Below, piece by piece: positions 9,860-18,462 of a DNA stretch of 64,000 nucleotides. The stretch comes from Herbaspirillum seropedicae. Lineage in GTDB: Bacteria; Pseudomonadota; Gammaproteobacteria; Burkholderiales; Burkholderiaceae_D. The stretch's first letter is position 1. Each line of letters starts with the position of its first letter. Both the position numbers and the translations under genes were made by a program. Below the pieces are notes generated by a model. That model saw only the letters and a program-made list of their open reading frames with translations, had not been told where the DNA came from and did not search any database. The stretch covers positions 1,961,704-2,025,703 of the forward strand of contig NZ_CP011930.1 of assembly GCF_001040945.1 (NCBI RefSeq), read 5' to 3'.

Positions 9860-11367
9860 CAATCGGGCAGGTGACGCCGTTCCAGCGTGGGTGAGGTCGC
9901 GTAATACTGGCGCTTGGCTTCGTACATCAGGCTGTCGGCGCGTTGCACCACCTGTTCCAGGCGCTCGCCCGGCAGCGCCGTGGCCGCGCCCATGGACAGG
10001 CTCAGCGGCACGCCGGAGTAATACTGGTTGTTGACCTCCAGCAGCTTCTGCACCTGCTCCATGAGCAGCACGCAGCCGCGCTCATCGGTGGCCGGCAGCA
10101 GGATGGCGAATTCGTCGCCACCGGTGCGCGCCACGCTGCAGGGGCGCTCCACCGCCTTGTCCAGCACTTCGCCCACGCGGCGCAACAAGGCGTCGCCGGC
10201 CGCATGGCCGAGTTCGTCATTGACTTGTTTCAGGCCGTTGAGATCGGCCACGATCACGCTGACCGGGAAGGGACCCTTGCGCTCCAGGCGGTTGAGCTCG
10301 TCGACCATGTAGGCGCGATTGTGCAGCTTGGTCAGTTCATCGTGCTTGCCGAGGAATTCCAGATAGGCTTCGGCCTTCTTGCGCGCGGTGATGTCGGTCA
10401 GCGCCACCAGCACCAGGTCCCAGTGCTCCTCATGGCCGGGGAAGACCGAGAATTGCAGATGCACGTGCAGCGTCTCGCCATTGAGCGCGTAGTTGACCAC
10501 TTCGCGCTGGTGCAGCAGGTTGCCGTTCCACAGTTCGATCAACTGTTCATTGAAGTGCTGGCGCATGTCGTCGCGGAACACATCAGACAGGCGCGAGAGC
10601 AGCGTGGCCTTGTCTGGAGCGCAGAACATGGACAGCGTCTGGAGATTCACATCGATGACACGGATCTCCTGCATGCAGCGCTCCACGAACTCCGGATGCA
10701 CGTCGGTGAAGGTGCGGAAATCCGTGATGCCAATGCGGTGCAGGTCATTGAAGAGGCGCTTGACCTGGCTGAAGTCTTCCACCCACAGCGAGATGGGGGA
10801 GTATTCGAACAGGCCCCGGGCGTAGTTCTCGCTGCGGGAGAGCTTCTTGCGCGCGGTTTCGCGTTCGGTGACGTTCTCGATGGCCAGCAGCACGTATTCC
10901 CAGCTCTCTTCGCTGCCCGGCATGATGCGGCCCGACAGCTGGATGTCCAGGCGCTTGCCGCCCAGCGTGTAGTTCACCGTATAGCTGGAGAAATGGCTGC
11001 GACCCTCCCACAGTTGCGCCATCTCGTCGATGAAGGTTTCCAGCATGTCATCCCGGAACACCTTGTCCAGGTTGGCCACCAGATGCTCCAGGTCGCGCGC
11101 CTCATACCATTCCAGCGTGCGGCGATTGACGTCGACCACGCGGATCTGCATCGCGCAGGCATGGGCGCGTGCATGATCCTGTCGCAGATAGCTGCGCAGA
11201 TCAGTCACGCCTGCGGCGCGCCACTGGTCGAACAGGCGCTTGAGGCCGCTGTAATCCTCTTTCCAAAGGGAAACAGGGGTCAGATCGAAGGTTTCCTGTT
11301 CGGACAGGGCGTGTTTGCCGGAAAAGGAAGCTGGACCGGCGCTTGCGAGGGGGTGATCGTTCTGCAT
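9859..11367 (-). CDS. Diguanylate cyclase with two PAS-like sensor repeats
   Basis: A 502-residue soluble protein. Two copies of a PAS-like module repeat with a 160-residue period. Copy 1 runs from about residue 30 and copy 2 from about 190; shared landmarks are SLW.ED..S..KRLF, IRV.DVN and VFRDDM. A C-terminal GGDEF domain follows from ~335, with TGGDEF at 415-420, so it should make cyclic di-GMP from two GTP. The position of the RxxD inhibitory site is not conserved (residues before VARTGGDEF read ERPCS), so product inhibition is probably absent. No EAL domain. The start at 11367 is preferred; an ATG at 11514 would add 49 residues. Confidence 0.88.
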   Translation of the reverse strand: MQNDHPLASAGPASFSGKHALSEQETFDLTPVSLWKEDYSGLKRLFDQWRAAGVTDLRSYLRQDHARAHACAMQIRVVDVNRRTLEWYEARDLEHLVANLDKVFRDDMLETFIDEMAQLWEGRSHFSSYTVNYTLGGKRLDIQLSGRIMPGSEESWEYVLLAIENVTERETARKKLSRSENYARGLFEYSPISLWVEDFSQVKRLFNDLHRIGITDFRTFTDVHPEFVERCMQEIRVIDVNLQTLSMFCAPDKATLLSRLSDVFRDDMRQHFNEQLIELWNGNLLHQREVVNYALNGETLHVHLQFSVFPGHEEHWDLVLVALTDITARKKAEAYLEFLGKHDELTKLHNRAYMVDELNRLERKGPFPVSVIVADLNGLKQVNDELGHAAGDALLRRVGEVLDKAVERPCSVARTGGDEFAILLPATDERGCVLLMEQVQKLLEVNNQYYSGVPLSLSMGAATALPGERLEQVVQRADSLMYEAKRQYYATSPTLERRHLPD

Positions 11368-11536
11368 AACACTTCGTCTTTTGCTGATAACCAAGTGTAA
11401 TGGTTTTACGTCAAGCTCGGCAGAAGTTGCCGGCCCGTTTTGATCGTTTTGCCAAAAATGATTGATCAAAGACAGGTCATGCAGGCTCTTGCTTGATTTA
11501 AGGTTAACTCCCATCTCGCCCTGGGCCTGCTCTTCT

Positions 11537-11905
11537 TCAGCGCTGCAGGCTCTTTGCCACCTTGGGCCGCTGCGCCGCCAGCCAGCGCCACAACGCCAGC
11601 AAGGGGTGATGCCAGGGCCGCTGCACCGGCGTGAAGCAAAGCAGCTCGCCACCCTCGCTCGCATGGATTTCGATCCAGCCATCGTGGGCCAGCACCAGCC
11701 ACTCGCCATCGGCCAGCTGGCTGCGCCGGCTGACCAGTCGCTCCATCTGCCATTGCGCCGATTCGGTCACGCGCATGGCGTTGGCCTGGCTGATCAGCTG
11801 GCTGCCGGCAGCCAGCCAGACTTGCAGGGTCTGGCCGCGCGCCAGGCGCAGGTGGCGCGGGCTGGCCTGCAGTTCGGGAAGAGGGGTGTGCCAGGGGGTA
11901 TGCAT
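11537..11905 (-). CDS. DUF2917 family protein
   Basis: A 122-residue protein resembling the DUF2917 family, probably a small cupin-like beta-barrel. It contains RLARGQTLQVWLAAGSQLI, a central GEWLVLAHDGWIEIHAS strand pair and a Trp-rich C-terminus (PWHHPLLALWRWL). No signal peptide or membrane span. Function unknown. It is divergent from a MocR-type regulator with 162 bp between them, a pairing that is common in Burkholderiales and suggests the regulator controls it. Confidence 0.78.
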   Translation of the reverse strand: MHTPWHTPLPELQASPRHLRLARGQTLQVWLAAGSQLISQANAMRVTESAQWQMERLVSRRSQLADGEWLVLAHDGWIEIHASEGGELLCFTPVQRPWHHPLLALWRWLAAQRPKVAKSLQR

Positions 11906-11957
11906 GTGCTTTCTCCGTCAGTGGGTACGCTTGCAGTCTAGGCAGGCTGGCGGGATG

Positions 11958-12059
11958 GCAACAGGCACAGGAAAATTCATGGTGCAGCGTAACAGGAGGT
12001 GATTTTCCGTTCTGTTACCTCTGCTTTTCGAATACTCTGTATCTGTTCCGGTCGTTTGC
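11958..12059 (+). promoter_or_regulatory. Candidate MocR operator repeats
   Basis: Four related 7-mers lie between the divergent DUF2917 and MocR genes: GCAACAG 11958-11964, GTAACAG 11989-11995, CTGTTAC 12012-12018 and CTGTTCC 12053-12059. The second and third form a perfect inverted repeat. The like-oriented pairs are 31 and 41 bp apart, close to whole helical turns. MocR regulators usually bind direct repeats near their own promoter, so these are plausible operators. Confidence 0.4.
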
Positions 12060-12067
12060 CGGAGAAC

Positions 12068-13618
12068 ATGATTGCTGTTATGGATACCAGCCTGCTTATT
12101 GCCGATGCGTCCGGTGCGGCCGCCACGCCCACCGCTCCCACCACGCCCGCGTCCCTGCTTCCCAGCGCGCCCGAGTCTGGCCGCCAGCCCTTGTATCGCC
12201 GCCTGGCCGATCACTACCAGAGCGCCATCCAGGCCGGCACCCTGGTGGCGGGGGATCGCATGCCCTCGGTGCGCGATCTGATGCGTCAGCACCAGGTGAG
12301 CCTGTCGACTGCGCTGCAGACCTTGCGGCACATGGAAGAGGGCGGCTGGCTGGAGGCGCGCCCGCGCTCCGGCTATTTCGTGCGGCAGCCGCGCCGTTCC
12401 GCCATCCGGCCGGTGCAAGAGCCCAAGAGCCTCTTGGCCATCGATGCCGGGCAGTTCGTCGGCATCCATGAGCGCGTCTCCAAGTACATCGCCTTGCGCC
12501 AGGCGGGCGCACCGCACATCGATCTGTCGGGGATGACCTGTGCGCCCCAGCTGTATGCGGTCGAAACCCTCAAGCAGGCCGCCATGCGCGCCCTGCGCGA
12601 GCGCCCTGAGCTGCTCACCAGCGCCATGCCGCACAATGGCAACGCCACCTTCCGCCAGGCCGTGGCGCGCCGCGCGCTCAATGCCGGCATGCGCATCGAT
12701 ACCGAGGAAGTGGTGGTCACCCATGGCTGTATCGAAGCGCTGAATCTGGCGATGCGCGCCGTGGCCGGTCCGGGGGATACCATCGCCGTGGAGTCGCCCA
12801 CCTACTTCGGCCTCTTGCAGGCGCTGGAAAACCTGGGCATGAAGGCGCTGGAAATTCCCACCAGCCCGCATACCGGGATCTCGGTGGAAGCGCTGGAGCT
12901 GGCCGTGCGCACCTACGGCAACATCAAGGCGGTGGTGGTGGTGCCCAACCTGCAGAACCCGCTGGGCTGCATCATGCCCGAGGACCACAAGGACCAGCTG
13001 GTGCGCCTGTGCGACCAGTTGAAGCTGCCCCTCATCGAGGACGACGCCTACACCGAGCTGGCCGATGGCAGCGTGACGCCCTCCAGCCTCAAGAGCCGTG
13101 ACCGCAACGGCAATGTCATCTACTGCGCCTCGCTCAACAAGGTGCTGGCCCCTGGCATGCGCCTGGGCTGGATGAATGGCGGACGCTGGCACGAGCGCGT
13201 CAAGATGCTCAAGTTCACCCACACCCGCGCCAATGAAGAGTGGACCCAGGTCACCGCCGCCGACTTCATCGCCAGCCCGGCCTATGACCGCCACCTGCGC
13301 CGTCTGCGCCAGATGCTCAAGCAGCAGCGCGAGCGCATGGCCGAGTCCATCGCCGCGTATTTCCCCGAAGGCACGCGCCTGAACCTGCCCAACGGCGGGG
13401 TCGGGCTATGGGTGGAACTGCCGGTGCAGGTCTGTTCCCAGCAATTGTTCGAGCGCGCACTGGCCGAGGGCGTGGGCGTCTCGCCGGGAGCGATCTTTTC
13501 GAACTCCAGCCGCTACGGCCATTTCGTGCGCATCTGTTGCGGTCATCCCTTCAACCGCGAACTGGACCAGGCGCTGCGCCGCCTGGGAGGACTGGTGCAC
13601 CACCTGGCCGACGCTTGA
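12068..13618 (+). CDS. MocR/PdxR-type PLP-dependent transcriptional regulator
   Basis: A ~516-residue protein joining an N-terminal GntR winged helix to an aminotransferase class I fold. The helix spans residues ~40-110 (PLYRRLADHYQSAI, then MPSVRDLMRQHQVS). The aminotransferase part has EDDAYTEL and the PLP-lysine motif YCASLNKVLAPGMRLGW, with Lys358 expected to bind PLP. Such fusions act as DNA-binding regulators that sense PLP or amino-group compounds; enzymatic activity is usually lost. The ATG at 12068 has GGAG 3 bases before it. The ATG at 12080 is a fair alternative. The target is probably the divergent DUF2917 gene, by inference. Confidence 0.88.
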   Translation: MIAVMDTSLLIADASGAAATPTAPTTPASLLPSAPESGRQPLYRRLADHYQSAIQAGTLVAGDRMPSVRDLMRQHQVSLSTALQTLRHMEEGGWLEARPRSGYFVRQPRRSAIRPVQEPKSLLAIDAGQFVGIHERVSKYIALRQAGAPHIDLSGMTCAPQLYAVETLKQAAMRALRERPELLTSAMPHNGNATFRQAVARRALNAGMRIDTEEVVVTHGCIEALNLAMRAVAGPGDTIAVESPTYFGLLQALENLGMKALEIPTSPHTGISVEALELAVRTYGNIKAVVVVPNLQNPLGCIMPEDHKDQLVRLCDQLKLPLIEDDAYTELADGSVTPSSLKSRDRNGNVIYCASLNKVLAPGMRLGWMNGGRWHERVKMLKFTHTRANEEWTQVTAADFIASPAYDRHLRRLRQMLKQQRERMAESIAAYFPEGTRLNLPNGGVGLWVELPVQVCSQQLFERALAEGVGVSPGAIFSNSSRYGHFVRICCGHPFNRELDQALRRLGGLVHHLADA

Positions 13619-13639
13619 TGCGCTCGGACCGTGTTCAAG

Positions 13640-13664
13640 GGTCGCCTGCGGGCGACCTTTTTCT
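13640..13664 (+). terminator. Rho-independent terminator after the MocR gene
   Basis: Perfect 7-bp stem GGTCGCC / GGCGACC with TGCG loop, followed by TTTTTCTT, 22 bp after the stop. Confidence 0.88.
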
Positions 13665-13820
13665 TGGGTGATCAGACATTGTGGCAAGAGAATCAGGCAT
13701 TGCCTGAAATCCCCATCTCCTTCACACTTGTAAAGACCAAGTAAAGAGGCGGCGCGCCTGCGGCGACGCGGCCCGGATTTCGCCTTCCTGACACATCCAT
13801 CTGTCCCTGGAGACCCGGCC

Positions 13821-15167
13821 ATGTCCTTGCCATCGCCGCCTACGCAAGACCCCGCGCGTGCCGGCGCCCATTACGAGGCCCTGCTGCGCCAGGCCATCGA
13901 CGCCCACATGGCCGGGCGTCTCGACCAGGCCTGCGCCATCTATGAAGCGGTGCTGGAAGCTGATCCCATTCATCCGCTGGCCCTGCATTACTACGGTATC
14001 TGGCTGCACCAGGACGGACAGCATGACGAGGCGCTGGACAAGCTGGAGCTGGCCAGCGCCCTGGAACCGGACAACGCCGACTGGCACAACGATCGCGGCA
14101 ATGTGCTGTTCGCCCTGCAGCAGCCGGCCCTGGCCGAGCAGGCCTACGCCGATGCGCTGGCGCTGCGGCCGGACGACCACACGATCTGGAACAACCTGGG
14201 GGCGGTGCTGCTGCAGCAGGACAAGCGCCCGGACGCCATCAGCGCCTTCGAACGGGCCTTGCAGATCGATCCTGATTTCCTGCCCTCGCTGCTGCACCTG
14301 GGCGGCATCCATGAAGCCGCCGGCGACAAGATGCAGGCGTCGCACTATCAATGCCGGGCTTACGTGCTGCCGCCGCTGGAAGGGAAGTCGTGGGAGATGC
14401 TGGGCATTTCCTTCTACTTCCTCGGCCGCCTGCCCGAGGCCGCCGAGGCCTATCGCGCCTGGCTGCGGGAAGAGCCGGACAATCCCATCGCCGCCCACAT
14501 GCTGGCGGCCTGTTCGCAGGCCGACGTGCCGCCGCGTGCCTCGGACCGCTACATCGAATCGCACTTCGATCGCTATGCCGAGACCTTCGAAGCCAATCTG
14601 CTGCAGAGCCTGGGCTATCGCGGCCCGCGCCTCATCGCCGAAGGACTGGCGCTGATCGCGCCGCCGGCGCACCAGTTCGCCGCCATCGATATCGGCTGCG
14701 GCACCGGACTGTGCGGGGGGCAGGTCGCCCCTTATTCGCATCATCTGGTGGGCGTGGACCTGGCCGGCAAGATGCTGGAGAAGGCCGCCGCGACGGGCCA
14801 CTATGCCCGCCTGGAAAAGGCCGAGATCGGCCACTACCTCGCGACCCATCCGCAGTCTTGCGACCTGGTCACGGCGGCCGACACCATGATCTACTTCGGC
14901 GATCTGGCGCCGGTCATGCAGGCGGTGGCGCTAGCCTTGCGCAGCGGCGGTCATTTCGTCTTCACGGTGGAGGCGCTCACCGGGGCCGATGTCGCCCCTC
15001 AAGGCCACGCCCTGCACGCCAGTGGCCGTTATCGTCATGGGCGCGACTATGTGCGCGGCTTGCTGCAGGCGCATGGATTCACGCTGCTGCATGACAGCGA
15101 CCAGATCCTGCGCGAAGAAGTGCGTCAGCCGGTGGCGGGCATGCTGTTCGTGGCCCGCCGCGCCTGA
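13821..15167 (+). CDS. TPR-repeat SAM-dependent methyltransferase
   Basis: A 448-residue two-part protein. Residues ~15-240 hold a run of about six TPR-like helix pairs (for example DQACAIYEAVLEADPIHPLA, then DAISAFERALQIDPDFLP). Residues ~245-448 form a class I methyltransferase with the SAM motif AIDIGCGTGLCGG and the acidic LVGVDLAGKMLEKA. The TPR half probably docks a protein or cofactor partner; the acceptor is unknown. Similar architecture is seen in NRDE-3/UbiE-like predicted methyltransferases. It appears monocistronic, and its 3' end is 2 bp from the convergent kinase gene. Confidence 0.85.
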   Translation: MSLPSPPTQDPARAGAHYEALLRQAIDAHMAGRLDQACAIYEAVLEADPIHPLALHYYGIWLHQDGQHDEALDKLELASALEPDNADWHNDRGNVLFALQQPALAEQAYADALALRPDDHTIWNNLGAVLLQQDKRPDAISAFERALQIDPDFLPSLLHLGGIHEAAGDKMQASHYQCRAYVLPPLEGKSWEMLGISFYFLGRLPEAAEAYRAWLREEPDNPIAAHMLAACSQADVPPRASDRYIESHFDRYAETFEANLLQSLGYRGPRLIAEGLALIAPPAHQFAAIDIGCGTGLCGGQVAPYSHHLVGVDLAGKMLEKAAATGHYARLEKAEIGHYLATHPQSCDLVTAADTMIYFGDLAPVMQAVALALRSGGHFVFTVEALTGADVAPQGHALHASGRYRHGRDYVRGLLQAHGFTLLHDSDQILREEVRQPVAGMLFVARRA

Positions 15168-15169
15168 GT

Positions 15170-16096
15170 TCATCCGCTCGTCTTCGCCAGTACAGCCTCG
15201 ACCTGGGCGCGCCTGGGGATGGGCTCTACCGCGCCATAGCCGGTGGTCGACAAGGCTGCGGCCACATTGGCATAGCGCGCCGCCGCGAAAGCATCGCGGC
15301 CGGCCATCAGCTCGGCCATGAAGGCGCCGCCGAAGCAATCGCCCGCACCGGTGGCGTCCAGGGAGTCGACGGGGTAGGGCGCCACCATGCGGCGCTGGTC
15401 GGAAGTGGCGACATAGCAGCCTTCCTTGCCCAGCTTGAAGGCCACCAGCTTCACGCCATACGACAGCAAGCGATCGACGATGGCGTCCCGGTCTTCCAGC
15501 CCCGTCAGCAGCGAGACGTCTTCCCAGCTCGGCAGGCAGATGTCGCACAGCCGGAACGCCTCTTCCATCCGGGCGCGGGCGCGTTCCAGCGGCCACAGGC
15601 GCAGTCGCAGGTTGGTATCGAGCGACGTGGTCACGCCACTGGCGCGGGCGTGCGCCATGGCGGCCAGCCCTGCCTCGCAGGCCGATTCGCTGATGGCCAG
15701 GCTGATCCCCGAGAGGTGCAACGCGCCAGCGGCGGCGATGGCCTCCAGCGGCAGCGCCTTGGCCTGGTAAGCGCTGGCGGCCGAGCCGGCGCGGCGGTAG
15801 TGGAAGTGGTGGCCGGCGGCATCGTGGGTGACGAAGTAGATGCCGGTGCTGCCGCCGGGAGCGATGGCGACATGGCGCACGTCCACCTCTTCACGCTGCC
15901 ATAGCGCCAGCAGGTCTTGCCCGAAGTGGTCGTCGCCGACCGCACTGAGGTAGGCCGAGGCCGCCCCCTGGCGGGCCGCTGCGATGGCGAAGTTGGACGT
16001 GTCGCCGCCATAGCCCTGCAGGAACTGGCGCGGCGCATCGATGCGCTGGTTGAATTCCACCATGGCTTCGCCATAGGCGAGGATGGTTTTGCTCAT
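15170..16096 (-). CDS. PfkB-family sugar kinase (2-keto-3-deoxygluconate kinase-like)
   Basis: A 308-residue ribokinase/PfkB kinase. The N-terminus (ILAYGEAMVEF, GYGGDTSNFAIAAARQG) and SAVGDDHFG resemble KdgK-type enzymes. The C-terminal signature DATGAGDCFGGAF contains catalytic Asp253 and the anion hole. The likely reaction is ATP-dependent phosphorylation of a 2-keto-3-deoxy sugar acid, but the substrate is not certain. It starts 19 bp after the PLP deaminase stop in the same direction, so it belongs to the D-amino-acid operon. That context leaves its metabolic purpose open. Confidence 0.85.
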   Translation of the reverse strand: MSKTILAYGEAMVEFNQRIDAPRQFLQGYGGDTSNFAIAAARQGAASAYLSAVGDDHFGQDLLALWQREEVDVRHVAIAPGGSTGIYFVTHDAAGHHFHYRRAGSAASAYQAKALPLEAIAAAGALHLSGISLAISESACEAGLAAMAHARASGVTTSLDTNLRLRLWPLERARARMEEAFRLCDICLPSWEDVSLLTGLEDRDAIVDRLLSYGVKLVAFKLGKEGCYVATSDQRRMVAPYPVDSLDATGAGDCFGGAFMAELMAGRDAFAAARYANVAAALSTTGYGAVEPIPRRAQVEAVLAKTSG

Positions 16097-16115
16097 GTTC
16101 GTTGCCCATCCCCGC

Positions 16116-17408
16116 TCAGAAGAAGGTCTGCACGATGTCGGTCACATCGAAGCGTCCATCGACCACCACCAGGTGACGCCACTTGTCGAAGGTCAGGCAG
16201 GGATGGGAGATGTCGAAGGCGATCATGTCGCCCACCTCGATATCGTCACCCGCGGCGATCTTCAGGTAGGCGTGCTGGTCCATCATGCCGGTCACTTCCC
16301 AGTGCGCCGGCGTGGCCTGCGGGCCGGTATCGCGGCCGGGGCGGAAGCGTGAGACCGGCATCGGCAGGCCGGCATCGAAGGCAGCGTCGCGCTTGCCCAG
16401 GGCAATGATGGCCTTGTCGGACTCGGGAATGGACTGCACATAGGCCCATAGTTGCAGCGCCGGCTGCAACTGGCTGCGCATGCTGTGCGCCACCGGATTG
16501 CGCACCTGGATCTGCGCCTGCGCAGCGCGATAGATGCCCACGTCATGGGTCAGGTAGCAACCCGGACGCAGCACCACATCCAACGCCGCGCCGATATCGG
16601 CCTGGCCGAACTCCTCGGCCACCACGTCGTACCAGGCCGAGCCGGCGCCGGTGAGCACCGCCGGTCCGCGCGCCAGCCGGCGCGCCAGCTGGCCTTGCGC
16701 GGCCAGGTCTTGCAGGCAGGCCACGGCGCGCTGCAGGAAGCGGCGGATATCGACCTCTTCCTTGAGCACGCCTTCATAGACTTCCACGCCAGCCAGGGCG
16801 ATGCTGTCCCAGCGCGAGATCGCCTCCAGCACGGCCTGCTGTTGGGCTTCATCGCGCACGCCGGTGCGTCCGCCGGTCGGACCCAGTTCCAGCAGCACGT
16901 TCAGGGTCTGCTTGCGTTCGGCAAAGAAACGGCCAAGCTGATCGACCAGCGCGGCCGAATCGACCAGGCAGAAGAACTCGAAGGAGGGATCGGCCAGCAG
17001 CTCGGAAATGATGGCCATGTTGCGCTTGCCCACCAGCTGGTTGGCCATGATCACGCGACGCACGCCATGGTGGTAGCCGGCCAGCGTCTGGTGGGCGGTA
17101 GCCAGGGTGATGCCCCAGGCGCCAGTGTCGAGCTGGCGCGCAAACAGCTTGGGCGCCATGGTGGTCTTGCCGTGCGGGGCCAGCTTCAGCTGGTATTGGC
17201 CGACGAATTCCTGCATCCACTTCAGGTTGTGCGCGATCTTTTCTTCATACAGAACCGCCGCCGGCAAACTGATGTCTTCGTTGAGCAGGTTCCAGCGCAC
17301 GGTGCCGGCCTGACCCGGCGGCAGCGCTTGCGGCAAGGGACCCAGCCCCTTGTTGAGTGGATCGATGATGCCCGCCTCGTAAGCGCCTTGGTAGTTTGTA
17401 TCATTCAT
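16116..17408 (-). CDS. D-serine/D-threonine deaminase-like PLP enzyme
   Basis: A 430-residue fold-type III PLP enzyme (alanine-racemase N-terminal barrel plus D-serine dehydratase-like C-terminal domain). LAPHGKTTMAPKLF places the PLP lysine at Lys81. The zinc-binding His-x-Cys is in DISHPCLTFDKW (His402, Cys404), a mark of eukaryote-type D-serine dehydratases and their bacterial relatives annotated as amino acid deaminase. The product of D-serine would be 2-aminoacrylate, then pyruvate and ammonia. Divergent to an RpiR regulator; co-directional with the PfkB kinase. Exact substrate unproven. Confidence 0.85.
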   Translation of the reverse strand: MNDTNYQGAYEAGIIDPLNKGLGPLPQALPPGQAGTVRWNLLNEDISLPAAVLYEEKIAHNLKWMQEFVGQYQLKLAPHGKTTMAPKLFARQLDTGAWGITLATAHQTLAGYHHGVRRVIMANQLVGKRNMAIISELLADPSFEFFCLVDSAALVDQLGRFFAERKQTLNVLLELGPTGGRTGVRDEAQQQAVLEAISRWDSIALAGVEVYEGVLKEEVDIRRFLQRAVACLQDLAAQGQLARRLARGPAVLTGAGSAWYDVVAEEFGQADIGAALDVVLRPGCYLTHDVGIYRAAQAQIQVRNPVAHSMRSQLQPALQLWAYVQSIPESDKAIIALGKRDAAFDAGLPMPVSRFRPGRDTGPQATPAHWEVTGMMDQHAYLKIAAGDDIEVGDMIAFDISHPCLTFDKWRHLVVVDGRFDVTDIVQTFF

Positions 17409-17454
17409 CGCATTGATTCCTGTTGAATTAGGATTGACGTAACAATAGCCTTGA

Positions 17455-17484
17455 ATTTACTATGTTTACGTCGTGTTAGTAAAT
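17455..17484. promoter_or_regulatory. Candidate operator for the RpiR regulator
   Basis: A perfect 8-bp inverted repeat ATTTACTA-N14-TAGTAAAT lies in the 168-bp spacer between the divergent deaminase and RpiR genes. A second perfect pair, GACGTAA (17436-17442) and TTACGTC (17466-17472), overlaps it. The spacer is AT-rich compared with its neighbours. It is well placed to control both directions. Confidence 0.5.
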
Positions 17485-17576
17485 AACATAAATTGTTTCG
17501 CAGTTCCTGGTGGACTGCGCAGCTCGGCCTTTCCTGCCTGGCCTTTCTTGCCTCCTTGCAGAGAGTTCATCTTCCC

Positions 17577-18461
17577 ATGGCGCAGACATTGGACATCATT
17601 TCCCGCATTACCGAGCGCAGCAGCACCTTGCGCCTGGCCGAACAGAAGGTGGCAGAAGCCATCCTGGGCGACCTGCACGCCGCCGCCAGCGCCAGCATCG
17701 GCGAGCTGGCCGACAAGGCGGGCGTGTCGGTGGCCAGCGTGACGCGCTTTGCCAAGGCCATGGGTTGCCGCGACGTGCGTGAATTCAAGTTCCTGCTGGC
17801 GCAGGCGGTGGCAGTGGGGCAGCGCTTCTTCGACGGAGCAAAGACCGTGCCGTCGGAACAGCCGCCGGAACTGGCCGATGTGGTCTATCGCGACATCCAC
17901 GCGGTGCTGGAGCTCAACCGCGCCATGCTCAATGCCGACATGCTGATGCAGGCCGCGCACCTGCTGCTGGGTGCGCGCATGATCTACTGCTTCGGCATGG
18001 GCGGTGGTTCGACCATGATGTCCGACGAGGCGCGCTACCGCCTGGTGCGGCTGGGCCGTCCGGTGGCCAGCTACCACGATGCCGTGCTGCAGAAGATGGT
18101 GGCCGCCACCCTGGACAAGGACGACGTCCTGCTGGTCTTTTCCACCACCGGCAGCGTGCCTGAGCTGCTGGCCAGTTGCGAAGTGGCGCGCGAGTACGGC
18201 GTCAAGCTCATCGCCATCACTGCGCTGGGCTCGCCGCTGGCGAAGCTGGCCGACGTGCTGCTGCCCATCAAGACGCTGGAAACCGACCTGATTTTCAAAC
18301 CGTCCTCGTCGCGCTACGCCATGATGGCGACGCTGGACATGCTGGTGCTGGAACTGGCCCTGCTGCACAAGGAAAGCAGCCAGGAACGCCTGCGTCGCCT
18401 CAAGTATGTGCTCGACGCGCATCGGGGCGGTGGCGACCTGCACCAGCCGCTGGGAGACTGA
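17577..18461 (+). CDS. MurR/RpiR family transcriptional regulator
   Basis: A 294-residue regulator. The N-terminal RpiR helix-turn-helix covers residues 1-77 (LRLAEQKVAEAILGD, then SIGELADKAGVSVASVTRFAKAMG). A C-terminal SIS phosphosugar-binding domain covers ~115-260 (ARMIYCFGMGGGSTMMSDEA, DVLLVFSTTGSVPELL). The SIS domain usually senses a phosphosugar, which may explain the linked PfkB kinase. The start at 17577 gives the normal MAQTLDIISRI N-terminus. The D-aminoacylase gene starts 1 bp after its stop, so it is in the catabolic operon it probably controls. Confidence 0.9.
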   Translation: MAQTLDIISRITERSSTLRLAEQKVAEAILGDLHAAASASIGELADKAGVSVASVTRFAKAMGCRDVREFKFLLAQAVAVGQRFFDGAKTVPSEQPPELADVVYRDIHAVLELNRAMLNADMLMQAAHLLLGARMIYCFGMGGGSTMMSDEARYRLVRLGRPVASYHDAVLQKMVAATLDKDDVLLVFSTTGSVPELLASCEVAREYGVKLIAITALGSPLAKLADVLLPIKTLETDLIFKPSSSRYAMMATLDMLVLELALLHKESSQERLRRLKYVLDAHRGGGDLHQPLGD

Positions 18462-18462
18462 C

